64,000 nt of DNA from Paenibacillus kyungheensis (GCF_028606985.1 NZ_CP117416.1:1216001-1280000); one strand, 5' to 3'; shown: positions 19,205 to 28,381, numbered from the stretch's first letter. Numbers and translations: made by a program. Notes: a model not told the origin generated them from the sequence alone.

Positions 19205-22200
19205 ATGACTCTAATTTCTAAGCTCCATACTGTTATTTTTTATGATCCTGCTTTTCCATTTGATGGGCAACGTCCGAATGAGCAACAACTGACTCATTTA
19301 CAAAAACAAGGTACGGTTGTTAATGCGAACGAACTTGCTAAAGCGCTTACGCAAGCAGATTTGTTTATTCATCTGCATGGTAGTTATTTTCCCAAACAAG
19401 CATGGACAGCTATTCATAATCATTTGAATGACAGTAAAGGGTTTGTACATATGGGCGGTATTCCTTTCCGCAATCCTGTAAATGAAACCGCAGATGGATG
19501 GCAAGCTGAACATGAACAAACAGCGTATCATCAAATTTTGAATATAAATGAAGTGTTGCCTGTAGAAGTAACACCGATTGATCATTATAAAGCAAGTACA
19601 GATTTCCCGTTATTTGCAGGACAAGAATCTTTATTTGAGCGTCAGAGCACATGGGGATTCGCACTTCATGTAACCAAAGCCAACGATCATCCTGCACAGG
19701 GGGGCTCTAGTGGACCGATGGATGCTCATATTTATCCACTGCTCAAAGGAATCTCCAAAGACGGACGTGAAGTAGCTGCGCCTGCTATTTTGCTCGAAAA
19801 TACAAAAGGCGCTTATGCAGGTGGACGCTGGGTATTTGTCAATCAACTAGCAGGAGCTTCGTTCTGGGAAAAAGGAGTAGAAGCTATTTCTAGGTGGGGC
19901 GAATTCGCTGCTAAAGGCGTGACAGAAATCTGGGTAAAGCCTAACTATGCCAGCTATGAACCAGGAGAACGTCCAACACTAACGATTCAACTGCAATCTT
20001 TACAACGTCATTCCACAAGTGCAGATATTAGCGGAGAATGGACATTTAAGCTACAAGTGGCTAAAGAAGATCAGGATTTATCCGGTCAATTTACAGACGT
20101 CTGGACAAAAGAATTCAATATCTCATCTTCGCGTGAACTGGATATTGTACGCTTGCCTGTTGAAATCACAATTGAAGCTGGATATTACCGTCTGGAAGGA
20201 ACGATCACGTCTCCGTCTGGTGAGATTCGTAATATTCATCAAGGATTCTGGGGATTTGATGCAGACTTTTTGGCAACAGGGGAAATGTTAACAGCCGATC
20301 GTGATTATTTCCGCAAAGAAGGTCGCCCATTACCGATTGTGGGCATGACATATATGACTTCAGATGTAGCGCGTAAATTTTTATTTTTACCGAATGCGGC
20401 GGTCTGGGATAAAGATATGGCACAGATGAAGCATGCAGGGATTAACTATCTGCGCACAGGCGTATGGAGCGCTTGGCGTCATGTGATGTTTGTCGATGGT
20501 CATCCGTATGAAGAAGTGATGCGTGCGATCGATGCGTTTATTTTGACAAGTAAAAAGCATGGTCATGAACTGACATTTAACTTTTTTGCATTTACACCGG
20601 AAGCCTGGGAAGGGGTTAACCCGTATCTTGATCCACGCAGTGTAGAAGCGCAGAAGCGTTTTATTTCAGCGATTGTGACCCGTCATCGTCACACATCTAA
20701 TATCCATTGGGATCTGATCAATGAACCATCGATGTTCAATCCAGATATTCCATTTTCAGGCCCACAACCGGTATACGATGAATTTGAGATTGCCGCTTAC
20801 AAAGAATGGGTCGAAAAGCGTTATGATAGCGATATTACTAGAGTGCAAGAGCGCTGGAATATGACGCCAGAAGAATTACCAAACTTTGATGCAGTATATC
20901 CAGTTCATGTGAATGATATTAGCTACAATCCTACATCGATTCATCCGAAAAAAGGTACTCGTTGGCTGGATTATAATCTGTTTACGATGGATATGCACAA
21001 CCGCTGGGCGACGGATCTTACCCGTATGATCCAAAGTATTCAGCCCAAGCAATTAGTTACTGTTGGACAAGATGAAGGTCTAGCCGGACAACGACCGTCG
21101 CCATTGCTGTATGCAGAGACTGTCGATTATACAACGGTACATTCATGGTGGGAAATGGATGATCTGGTGTGGGACGGCATTTTCACCAAGACACCGCAAA
21201 AGCCGAATTTGATTCAAGAAACAGGCATTATGTATATTGAGACACCGGAAGGCAAAGCCAAACGTAGTGAAAATGAACTGAAATATATTTTAGAACGCAA
21301 ATATGCGTATGCTTTTTCAACAGGGGGAGCAGGGGCTGTACAATGGATATGGAATATTAATTTCTATATGCACAATGTCAATGAATCTCATATCGGAGCA
21401 GTGCGAGCCGATGGTACAGAAAAGCCTGAAGCCGATGTATCTTATGATTTCGGACGCTTTATGGCGGCGACTCGTGATCTATTTGAAAATCGTCAATTGG
21501 AAGAAGTGGCTGTTATTTTCCCTTATTCTAATGATCTGTCTAATCGTAAATTCGCTCATGATGCGACTACCAAATTGATTCGTACTTTATCGTATGAATT
21601 AAATGTACATGCGCGTGCTTTTGGTGAATATCATTTACATGAATTAACGACAGGTGATGTACCCAAATTAATTATCGTATCCAGTCCTCATAACTTCCAG
21701 AGCGCAGCGCTCCAACAACTATTAGATTATGTAGAAGAGTATGGCAGTACTTTATTATTTACAGGTCCACTAGCATTAGATGAATACTGGCAACATACTG
21801 ATCGCCTTAGTGAAGTGACTGAGAGCGCTCCTTTATCTAATGTACGTCGCGAAGAAGCGTTGCAATTAGGTGAAGAGATTTTACCTGTATCGTTCAGTCG
21901 TAAGCGTATTGCTGAATTGGTCAAACAAGCACCGTTAACAGGTATTTCTCAAGTGAAAAATGTTAATATCGGTAAAGGTAAAATCATCTGGAGTCCATTG
22001 CCGGTAGAATTAAGCGATCGTACAGAAACACAGATTGCCCTCTACGAGTATGCATTAGCTGAAGCAGACGTATCGTCTGAATTGGAATGGATACAAGGTG
22101 ATGAATTATCTGGAGTGTATGGACGCAAATTGTCTTTCGACAAAGGCAATCTGTATATCTTTGTATCTGAATACGGAGCTAATGCTCAGATTCAAGTGAA

Positions 22201-22333
22201 AGATCCGATTAGCGCTAAAATTTATAGTTTCCTATTGGATGCAGAACGTACGGTGATGTTTGCCACTGATATTGAAGGGTCGATTACTACGATCTATCGC
22301 CCGGAAGAAGTTAATATTGATGTGACGAAATAA
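19205..22333 (+). CDS. Large glycoside hydrolase, clan GH-A type barrel (beta-galactosidase/beta-mannosidase-like)
   Basis: A 1042-residue protein without signal peptide. The first 410 residues are a beta-rich, partly amidotransferase-like region. From about residue 410 there is a TIM barrel: acid/base candidate Glu507 in HWDLINEPSMF and nucleophile candidate Glu672 in LIQETGIMYIE, the clan-A arrangement. The C-terminal region (VIFPYSNDLSNRK, then PKLIIVSSPHNF) resembles the trimerisation/Rossmann part of GH42-like enzymes. The family cannot be assigned from sequence alone; within a mannose-glycan locus a beta-mannosidase or beta-galactosidase is plausible. ATG 19205 has AAGGAG 6 bases upstream; an ATG 225 bases earlier lies inside structured element C and is rejected. 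Confidence 0.7.
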   Translation: MTLISKLHTVIFYDPAFPFDGQRPNEQQLTHLQKQGTVVNANELAKALTQADLFIHLHGSYFPKQAWTAIHNHLNDSKGFVHMGGIPFRNPVNETADGWQAEHEQTAYHQILNINEVLPVEVTPIDHYKASTDFPLFAGQESLFERQSTWGFALHVTKANDHPAQGGSSGPMDAHIYPLLKGISKDGREVAAPAILLENTKGAYAGGRWVFVNQLAGASFWEKGVEAISRWGEFAAKGVTEIWVKPNYASYEPGERPTLTIQLQSLQRHSTSADISGEWTFKLQVAKEDQDLSGQFTDVWTKEFNISSSRELDIVRLPVEITIEAGYYRLEGTITSPSGEIRNIHQGFWGFDADFLATGEMLTADRDYFRKEGRPLPIVGMTYMTSDVARKFLFLPNAAVWDKDMAQMKHAGINYLRTGVWSAWRHVMFVDGHPYEEVMRAIDAFILTSKKHGHELTFNFFAFTPEAWEGVNPYLDPRSVEAQKRFISAIVTRHRHTSNIHWDLINEPSMFNPDIPFSGPQPVYDEFEIAAYKEWVEKRYDSDITRVQERWNMTPEELPNFDAVYPVHVNDISYNPTSIHPKKGTRWLDYNLFTMDMHNRWATDLTRMIQSIQPKQLVTVGQDEGLAGQRPSPLLYAETVDYTTVHSWWEMDDLVWDGIFTKTPQKPNLIQETGIMYIETPEGKAKRSENELKYILERKYAYAFSTGGAGAVQWIWNINFYMHNVNESHIGAVRADGTEKPEADVSYDFGRFMAATRDLFENRQLEEVAVIFPYSNDLSNRKFAHDATTKLIRTLSYELNVHARAFGEYHLHELTTGDVPKLIIVSSPHNFQSAALQQLLDYVEEYGSTLLFTGPLALDEYWQHTDRLSEVTESAPLSNVRREEALQLGEEILPVSFSRKRIAELVKQAPLTGISQVKNVNIGKGKIIWSPLPVELSDRTETQIALYEYALAEADVSSELEWIQGDELSGVYGRKLSFDKGNLYIFVSEYGANAQIQVKDPISAKIYSFLLDAERTVMFATDIEGSITTIYRPEEVNIDVTK

Positions 22334-22375
22334 GCTACAGAAATTATCAAAAAGCATAATGATGATATCGATTGC

Positions 22376-22408
22376 AAAGAGGTTACCTGTAAAGGTAATC
22401 TCTTTTTG
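22376..22408 (+). terminator. Terminator after the large glycosidase
   Basis: AAAGAGGTTACC pairs with GGTAATCTCTTT (one bulge) around TGTAAA and is followed by a T run. Confidence 0.88.
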
Positions 22409-22524
22409 TATATAGTATATGTCAATAGCTTCGTATAACACGAAGTTGGATAAACGTTATACAATGCTTTATAATTAAATAATGATATACATATGTATCA
22501 AATTAGAATTAAAGGAATGAATTT

Positions 22525-23457
22525 ATGAAAAAGGTATTTAAGTTTATGCTCAAAGCTGTCGCAGTGATTGTGTTGTTAATTGTTATTTTTCTAGCGACAG
22601 TCTATGTTGTTAACGTAGTAGCTAGCAAGTCAGAACAAAGCAAAATTCAACCATACGGACAATCTGTTGTGGTCGATGGGAAGAAAATGAATGTTATGAT
22701 TCAAGGAGAAGGCAAGCAAACGATTGTGTTATTGCCAGGCTTCGGTACAGCATCGCCAGCACTTGATTTCAAACCATTAATCGAACAACTATCTGCTGAT
22801 TATAAAGTAGTAGTCGTTGAACCATTCGGTTATGGATTAAGCGATATTACCGACAAACCGCGGACAGTAGACAACATTACGAACGAGATTCATGAAGCAT
22901 TGCAACAATTGAAAATCAATAAATACATTCTGATGGGTCACTCGATTTCAGGCATCTATGGATTAGATTATGTCAATAAATATCCTAATGAAGTGACTGC
23001 TTTTGCCGGAATCGATTCTAGTTTCCCTACACAGCCGACAGAAGTGATGGATACCGAATCGGTGAGTTTATTGCAAAAATCAGGCTTTTACCGTTTATTG
23101 GTCAAATTGAATCCGTCTCAGATCATGACACCGGATGTCGATGACAATACCAAACAACAAATTAAAATGATCACGCTCAAAAACTTGATGAATCCTGATA
23201 TTGTCAGCGAAGCACAGTTATTACCTACAAACTTCAAAGCGGTACAAGGCTTGCAATTCCCTAAAAACTTGCCTGTTATTTTCTTTTTAGTCCAAAATGA
23301 TCCTGATATTAAAAACTGGACAACTCAACATGAAGAACAGATCAAAAATTCATTACATGGCAAAGTGGTTCTATTAGACGGTACCCATTATCTGCATTAC
23401 ACTCAATCCAAAGCTATCGCAGATGATTTGCGAAGTTTTATGAACAGTATAAAGTAA
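22525..23457 (+). CDS. Membrane-anchored alpha/beta-hydrolase
   Basis: A 310-residue protein with one N-terminal membrane segment (residues about 8-32) and no signal cleavage site, so the enzyme domain should face outward. The fold is shown by the oxyanion strand IVLLPGFGTASPALDF, the nucleophile elbow MGHSISGIYG with the catalytic Ser, and a C-terminal LLDGTHYLHYTQS with the catalytic His. It may be an esterase or lipase-like enzyme; substrate is unknown. ATG 22525 follows AAAGGAATG. It sits between the large glycosidase (with its terminator) and a small membrane protein. Confidence 0.8.
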   Translation: MKKVFKFMLKAVAVIVLLIVIFLATVYVVNVVASKSEQSKIQPYGQSVVVDGKKMNVMIQGEGKQTIVLLPGFGTASPALDFKPLIEQLSADYKVVVVEPFGYGLSDITDKPRTVDNITNEIHEALQQLKINKYILMGHSISGIYGLDYVNKYPNEVTAFAGIDSSFPTQPTEVMDTESVSLLQKSGFYRLLVKLNPSQIMTPDVDDNTKQQIKMITLKNLMNPDIVSEAQLLPTNFKAVQGLQFPKNLPVIFFLVQNDPDIKNWTTQHEEQIKNSLHGKVVLLDGTHYLHYTQSKAIADDLRSFMNSIK

Positions 23458-23523
23458 CAATTTGAAAGTGGTTCTAAATTATAATCTGCTAAGGAAGTAG
23501 ATTATAAGACATGATGAATTATT

Positions 23524-23763
23524 TTGAATAAAAGAGCTACAGGAACTATATTTTTATCATTAGGATTAATCATTATCATCGAGCAACAAAGTTTACGTTT
23601 TATAGTAGTAACCGCAATGACTTTTCATAGTAATGGCATGTCTAATACAGCTATACAAGAGATGCTAACTTGGACGCTTACACCATACAACTTAGCTATA
23701 CCTATCATTTTTGTGATCATAGGTATAGGTTATCTACTCTGGTCAGAATTAAATAAAGAATAA
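23524..23763 (+). CDS. Small two-segment membrane protein, unknown function
   Basis: A 79-residue protein with hydrophobic segments at about 8-30 and 55-73. I do not recognise the family. TTG 23524 lacks a strong Shine-Dalgarno, so the start is uncertain. Its stop codon lies within a tandem heptamer repeat, and a terminator follows 50 bases later. It may be co-transcribed with the hydrolase 66 bases upstream. Confidence 0.5.
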   Translation: MNKRATGTIFLSLGLIIIIEQQSLRFIVVTAMTFHSNGMSNTAIQEMLTWTLTPYNLAIPIIFVIIGIGYLLWSELNKE

Positions 23764-23815
23764 AGAATAAAGAATAAAGAATAAAGAATAAAGAATAAAG
23801 AATAAAGAATAAAGA
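23754..23815 (+). repeat. Tandem heptamer repeat TAAAGAA, nine copies
   Basis: Nine head-to-tail copies of TAAAGAA begin in the last codons of the small membrane protein gene and include its TAA stop. Copy-number change would mainly alter the 3' untranslated region because the first copies already supply stops. Confidence 0.9.
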
Positions 23816-23856
23816 AAAAGGATGCTATTTACTACAAATAGTATCCTTTTTCTTTA
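23815..23856 (+). terminator. Terminator after the heptamer repeat
   Basis: AAAAAGGATGCTATTT pairs with AAATAGTATCCTTTTT around ACTAC, ending in a T run; one G-U pair. Confidence 0.9.
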
Positions 23857-23974
23857 CCTCAAACTTTCAACCCCATGCTGTGTCCATTTCCAAACATACT
23901 ACATTTACTTTCATATCATTATTATCCTTAACTTTATTCAAAAGTTTTTAAATTAATCGTCTCCCAAATATCAT

Positions 23975-24121
23975 CCTAGCACAGAGCGGAGATAAAGGAA
24001 TTACCCGATAGAAGCGAAGCGTTCGCCTTTAAGATTTGGATATCGACCCCTACGCGGTCAAATCAAGATATCCAAGTCTTACCAGCGATCGACAGGGTAA
24101 TTCTTTATCGGAGCGGTCTAC
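23975..24121 (+). repeat. Structured element B, upstream of the permease operon
   Basis: The 5' edge (23975-23991) is the same 17 bases as in element A. The outer stem pairs 23991-24006 with 24095-24109 (one bulged G). The small hairpin is AAGCG-AAG-CGTT; TCGCCTTT is at 24023-24030. The central stem pairs 24031-24044 with 24067-24080 and is capped by GACC/GGTC; CAGCG is at 24083-24087 and the 3' edge AGCGGTCTAC at 24112-24121. The stems share no sequence with element A but pair the same way. The permease start is 213 bases downstream; the remaining gap holds a cre-like site. Confidence 0.75.
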
Positions 24122-24206
24122 AAATATATCAACTTAAATTATCTATCAGTAAATATGTAACTATAACTAACGCAATGAAGTCGCTCTCAATCCCGCAATT
24201 CTATTT

Positions 24207-24220
24207 TGATAACGCTTACC
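24207..24220 (+). promoter_or_regulatory. cre-like operator upstream of the permease operon
   Basis: TGATAACGCTTACC matches 13 of 14 positions of TGWNANCGNTNWCA and resembles the site at 5951. The ten bases AACGCTTACC also occur at 9030-9039, inside the end of yesM and about 230 bases before binding-protein gene 1. Confidence 0.4.
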
Positions 24221-24333
24221 TAAAAAAAGTACACATAACCTAAAGAACTTAGCGTAGTTTCCTTACCGTCTCTTGCTCATAATAAAAGTATAAGCATATA
24301 AGAGAGATACCGGAGAGAAAGGGGACTTCAATC

Positions 24334-25242
24334 ATGACCTTTTTGTATGAATTGCGTAAAAACAAAGTTCTTTTTTTGATGGCATTACCTGCATTAATTT
24401 TGCTAGTTTTGTTTAACTACTTGCCGATGTTCGGAGTCATCCTTGCTTTCAAAAATTATAATTTCTACGATGGGATTCTAGGCAGTCCATGGATTGGATT
24501 CAAAAACTTTGAATATTTGTTCAAAGGCGACGCCTGGCTGATTACCCGTAATACATTGTTATATAACTTCGTTTTTATTATTTTCGGACTGATTCTCGCA
24601 GTCGCCCTAGCGATTGTACTCGATGAGATTCGTAACCGATTCCTTTCCAAAACCTATCAGACGATCCTCATTATGCCTTACTTTTTATCATGGACGATTG
24701 TAGCCTTAATTTTTTACGCTTTTCTTAGCGCAGACAAAGGTATTATTAATCAAGCACTTACCTACATGGGGATGCACCCGATTAATTTCTATTCCGAGAC
24801 GACATACTGGCCGTACATTTTGATCTTCGTCTTTTTCTGGAAAAGTGTAGGGTACAGCAGTATTATCTATCTTGCTTCGATCACAGGTATTTCACCGGAG
24901 TATTACGAAGCCGCTACGATTGATGGCGCTAGTAAATGGCAACAAATTCGCTTTATCACCATTCCTTGTCTAAAGCCTATCATTATTATTATGACCATTC
25001 TAAGTATCGGTAAAATTTTCTACGCTGACTTTGGACTATTCTATCAGGTGACATATAACTCGGGCGCTCTGTACCCTGTTACACAGGTTATTGATACGTA
25101 TGTCTACAACGGTCTAACTTCGATGGGGAACTACGGTATGACGGCAGCAGCAGGCTTATATCAATCGTTTGTCGGATTCGTACTTGTGATTATTACCAAC
25201 TGGATCGTCAAAAAAATGGACAAAGACAGCGCGCTGTTCTAG
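24334..25242 (+). CDS. lplB: ABC sugar permease, LplB type
   Basis: A 302-residue membrane protein with six predicted segments. The cytoplasmic EAA loop that docks to the ATPase reads YEAATIDGASKWQQIRFITIPCLKP. Such permeases form the import channel of family-1 oligosaccharide ABC systems together with a second permease and a binding lipoprotein. ATG 24334 follows AAAGGGG. It begins an operon (permease, permease, binding protein) with gaps of 16 and 20 bases. No ATP-binding subunit is nearby, consistent with a shared MsmX-like ATPase. The symbol marks the family. Confidence 0.92.
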   Translation: MTFLYELRKNKVLFLMALPALILLVLFNYLPMFGVILAFKNYNFYDGILGSPWIGFKNFEYLFKGDAWLITRNTLLYNFVFIIFGLILAVALAIVLDEIRNRFLSKTYQTILIMPYFLSWTIVALIFYAFLSADKGIINQALTYMGMHPINFYSETTYWPYILIFVFFWKSVGYSSIIYLASITGISPEYYEAATIDGASKWQQIRFITIPCLKPIIIIMTILSIGKIFYADFGLFYQVTYNSGALYPVTQVIDTYVYNGLTSMGNYGMTAAAGLYQSFVGFVLVIITNWIVKKMDKDSALF

Positions 25243-25258
25243 AAAAGGGGGAATTTCG

Positions 25259-26164
25259 ATGGAGCAAACATCTAGTAAATTCAATCAGCTTCCAAAAAGT
25301 TGGAATCTTGTATTTAACCTGATTTTGATTGTGCTGTGTGTAGTCTGTATTATTCCAATTATTCTGGTTTATGCGATCTCATTCACCAGTGAAGCTAGCT
25401 TATCTGCAAAAGGATATCAGTTTTTACCATCAGAATGGAGTCTGGATGCGTACCGTTATGTGTTCCGCAACGGAGATCAGATTCTACAATCAGCATATGT
25501 TACGATCGGAGTTACCGCTATTGGAACATTATTCAGCTTACTGGTCACTGCGTTATTCTCGTATGTATTGTCACGACGTGATTTTCGTTATCGTAATGTG
25601 ATGGCATTTTTCTTGTTTTTCACAATGTTATTTAACGGTGGATTGGTTCCATCCTATATTGTAAATACAAATGTACTGCATCTAGCAGATACGTTTTGGA
25701 TTTTGATTTTACCGTATTCACTGAGTGCTTTTAATGTTATTATTTTGAGAACGTTTATGCAGCAGTCTATCGAAACAGCAATTTTAGAAGCAGCAAGAAT
25801 AGATGGAGCAGGAGAGTGGTATATTTTTGCCCGTATCGTGCTACCATTGTCCAAGCCAGGTCTGGCTACAGTTGGTTTGTTCACTTTAGTGACGTATTGG
25901 AACGATTGGTTTCTTGGACAACTGTATATCACCAATCCCAAATTAGTCAGCCTACAATACATGTTAATGAAATTGCAGTCTAATATTGATTTTGTGACCA
26001 GTAACGCGACTTCAGCCACCAACAATATGCTGATGGCACAGATTCCAGCAGAAGGCGCACGAATGGCTATTCTGGTCATTGTGTTAACACCGATTCTTTG
26101 TGCATACCCGTTTTTCCAGAAGTACTTTGTTAAAGGATTAACGATTGGTGGTATCAAAGGCTAA
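25259..26164 (+). CDS. lplC: ABC sugar permease, LplC/YtcP type
   Basis: A 301-residue membrane protein with about six segments. The EAA loop is ILEAARIDGAGEWYIFARIV, and the C terminus LAYPFFQKYFVKG-like pattern (here CAYPFFQKYFVKGLTIGGIKG without its last residue) is typical of carbohydrate permease 2 proteins. It partners with the permease encoded 16 bases upstream. ATG 25259 follows AAAAGGGGG. Confidence 0.92.
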   Translation: MEQTSSKFNQLPKSWNLVFNLILIVLCVVCIIPIILVYAISFTSEASLSAKGYQFLPSEWSLDAYRYVFRNGDQILQSAYVTIGVTAIGTLFSLLVTALFSYVLSRRDFRYRNVMAFFLFFTMLFNGGLVPSYIVNTNVLHLADTFWILILPYSLSAFNVIILRTFMQQSIETAILEAARIDGAGEWYIFARIVLPLSKPGLATVGLFTLVTYWNDWFLGQLYITNPKLVSLQYMLMKLQSNIDFVTSNATSATNNMLMAQIPAEGARMAILVIVLTPILCAYPFFQKYFVKGLTIGGIKG

Positions 26165-26184
26165 CACAAGGTAAGGAGGATTTT

Positions 26185-27759
26185 ATGAATCATTCCAGAT
26201 ACAGGTATCACCGAATTGTTTTGATTCTGGTGGTATCTGTATTGTTGTTTATTGGAGCAGGTTGTCAGAAGCAGGGTAAGCCAGATATCACTTTATATTC
26301 AGCGACTTCACAATCATCACAGACAGGGCAAGAGGTCACGCAAAGCAATCTTCCACCTGCGGAACTGGTATTTTACAATTATGCCAATCCAATGCCAGAT
26401 CAAGCTAAAGTGATGGACGAAGTGAACAAATATCTAAAGCGCAAAATCAATGCCACCATTCGAATTATTACATTGAATCCAACCGAATTTGAAGCGAAAA
26501 TACCGGCTATTCTAGCTTCCGGTCAGCCAGCCGATCTAGTATTCACCAGCTCATGGACAAATAATTATTTAGCAAATGTGTCTAGAGGGGCCTTTTTGCC
26601 GCTAGATCATTTGTTAAAGCAATATGGTATAGGTATGCAAAAATCGATTCCGTCTATTTTGTGGAAAGGGATGCTGGTTGATAATCAGACGTATGCTGTA
26701 CCTCTTAACAAAGAAATCGGACATCAATACGGTATACTGATGCGCAAAGACATTGTAGATAAATACCATTTGAAGATCAATCATATTCGAACATGGCAAG
26801 ATATAGAGCCATTCTTGCAGATTGTTCATCAACATGAACCTCAATTACGACCACTCGATACACCGGAAATGTTGTACCGCTCTATTCCAATGAATCATAT
26901 TGCAGGAGATTGGTATTTGCCAGGTGCGATCAATATCGGAGAATCACCTGCTTTTAAGCGTGATGATACGAACGTATTCAATCAGTATGCTACCCCTGAA
27001 TTTAAGCATTTTGTAGAAACGATGTATCGCTGGAATCAAGCAGGCTATTTACCAAAAGATCCAATGTATGAGGCGGAAAATGATTGGAAAACAGGTCAAA
27101 TATTTGCAGGAGCCCTATCTTATGCGCCTAACTATGTATATGAGCGTAGCAGTCAATTGGGTTATGATCTGGATTATGTTAATATCGGGCAGGGTGTGAT
27201 TGAGACAGGCGATGTACAAAGTGGTGCTTTTGCCATTCCTCGATCTTCTGAGCAGCCTGAACGTGCGATGATGTTTTTGGAATTGTTATACACTGATCCG
27301 TATCTTGCTAATCTATTGAAGCATGGTATTGAAGGAGTTCATTATGTCAAAGTAGATGATAAACATATTGAACCTGCGCCTGGAATCGATCCGCTGAATC
27401 CTAAGTACGATTATGGATATGGTTGGATGTGGGGCAATATTTTTATTTCTTATTTTGATAAATCGTATCCGCAAGATACGTATGAGCAATATGAAGCATT
27501 TAATAGTGGCAATATTCCAGCGCCAGCACTCGGATTTAATATGAATATTGCGCCCGTATCTACAGAAGTAGCAGCGATCAATAATGTACTGGCAGAGTAT
27601 TATCGTCCGCTTATCAATGGAACTGTTAATCCGCAAAAAGTACTGCCTGTTTTTTTGCAAAAATTACAATCAGCAGGCGTCGAACGTTTAATAGCAGAAG
27701 AGCAAAAACAACTGGATTTGTGGAGAGCAGCACAATCGTTAACATCTTCTATGCCTTGA
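26185..27759 (+). CDS. ABC transporter substrate-binding lipoprotein 2
   Basis: A 524-residue lipoprotein with lipobox GAGC near residue 27, followed by a polar linker and the binding domain (ELVFYNYANPMPDQAKVMDE, later LASGQPADLVFTSSWTNNYL). It is a paralogue of the protein at 9271-10785, aligning over the whole mature length. ATG 26185 follows AAGGAGG, 20 bases after the permease stop, so it is the binding subunit made with this importer. Having two near-equivalent binders suggests either two substrates for one channel, or one binder for transport and one for sensing. Confidence 0.92.
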   Translation: MNHSRYRYHRIVLILVVSVLLFIGAGCQKQGKPDITLYSATSQSSQTGQEVTQSNLPPAELVFYNYANPMPDQAKVMDEVNKYLKRKINATIRIITLNPTEFEAKIPAILASGQPADLVFTSSWTNNYLANVSRGAFLPLDHLLKQYGIGMQKSIPSILWKGMLVDNQTYAVPLNKEIGHQYGILMRKDIVDKYHLKINHIRTWQDIEPFLQIVHQHEPQLRPLDTPEMLYRSIPMNHIAGDWYLPGAINIGESPAFKRDDTNVFNQYATPEFKHFVETMYRWNQAGYLPKDPMYEAENDWKTGQIFAGALSYAPNYVYERSSQLGYDLDYVNIGQGVIETGDVQSGAFAIPRSSEQPERAMMFLELLYTDPYLANLLKHGIEGVHYVKVDDKHIEPAPGIDPLNPKYDYGYGWMWGNIFISYFDKSYPQDTYEQYEAFNSGNIPAPALGFNMNIAPVSTEVAAINNVLAEYYRPLINGTVNPQKVLPVFLQKLQSAGVERLIAEEQKQLDLWRAAQSLTSSMP

Positions 27760-27916
27760 TGTTATAACGTATCTTCTGACAAGTTCGATATCATCTGTAT
27801 CCTCAGGTGAAATATCTTTGAGCAGATTGTTTTCCCCTATGCTATGTTTATGGTACATTTATAAAAAAGAACTGTATGTGAGTATAAGTTCTTACGGGAA
27901 TAGGGGGATCATCATC

Positions 27917-28306
27917 ATGGCTGTAGATGAGAATTATCAGCGTAAGCTAGAAGATCAAAAGCGTTTATTTAAACAGTTGGGGATTAAGTTCGATGCACTT
28001 ACGATTCATGAAAAAGATTTTGCGACCAAAATGCGTGGCTATTCTCAAGAAGAAGTCGACTTTTTTCTAGATGATGTTATTTTAGATTATGAGCGTTTTT
28101 ACAAAGTCATTACAGACTTGCTTGATAAATATAATGAACTTCAACGTCGTCAGACATATGAAAGCGAGCGAGCTTCTGCACGTATGAAAGAGGTTGAAGA
28201 TTCAGTAGATCGCAGTATTGTAACCGATGCTATTGGAACACTGGAGAGAACGATTGATCAGCTCAAAGTTCGCTTGCGTGATAGTGATAACAAAAAAATG
28301 ATCTAA
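27917..28306 (+). CDS. DivIVA/GpsB-like coiled-coil protein
   Basis: A 129-residue cytoplasmic protein. The N-terminal domain has the DivIVA/GpsB pattern (LTIHEKDFATKMRGYSQEEV, then DFFLDDVILDYERFY), followed by a coiled coil and a second predicted helix near the C terminus. Proteins of this group bind curved or dividing membrane and coordinate cell-wall synthesis and division. ATG 27917 with AGGGGG upstream is chosen; an earlier in-frame ATG has no site. It is monocistronic, with its own terminator. GpsB is the closer match by size, but the glutamine-rich N-terminal extension is unlike B. subtilis GpsB, so no symbol is given. Confidence 0.75.
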   Translation: MAVDENYQRKLEDQKRLFKQLGIKFDALTIHEKDFATKMRGYSQEEVDFFLDDVILDYERFYKVITDLLDKYNELQRRQTYESERASARMKEVEDSVDRSIVTDAIGTLERTIDQLKVRLRDSDNKKMI

Positions 28307-28327
28307 CACATTACTAAAATATAAAAC

Positions 28328-28368
28328 AAAAAGCTGCTTTCTGTCATCATAACAGGAAGCAGCTTTTT
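28328..28368. terminator. Bidirectional terminator between the DivIVA-like and tetR genes
   Basis: AAAAAGCTGCTTTCTGT pairs with ACAGGAAGCAGCTTTTT around a 7-base loop. Confidence 0.92.
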
Positions 28369-28381
28369 GGCATCAATACGA

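Noticed and set aside
25654-26157. Long open frame (167 codons) opposite the second permease
   Set aside because: Antisense shadow of a well-recognised permease; no ribosome binding site.
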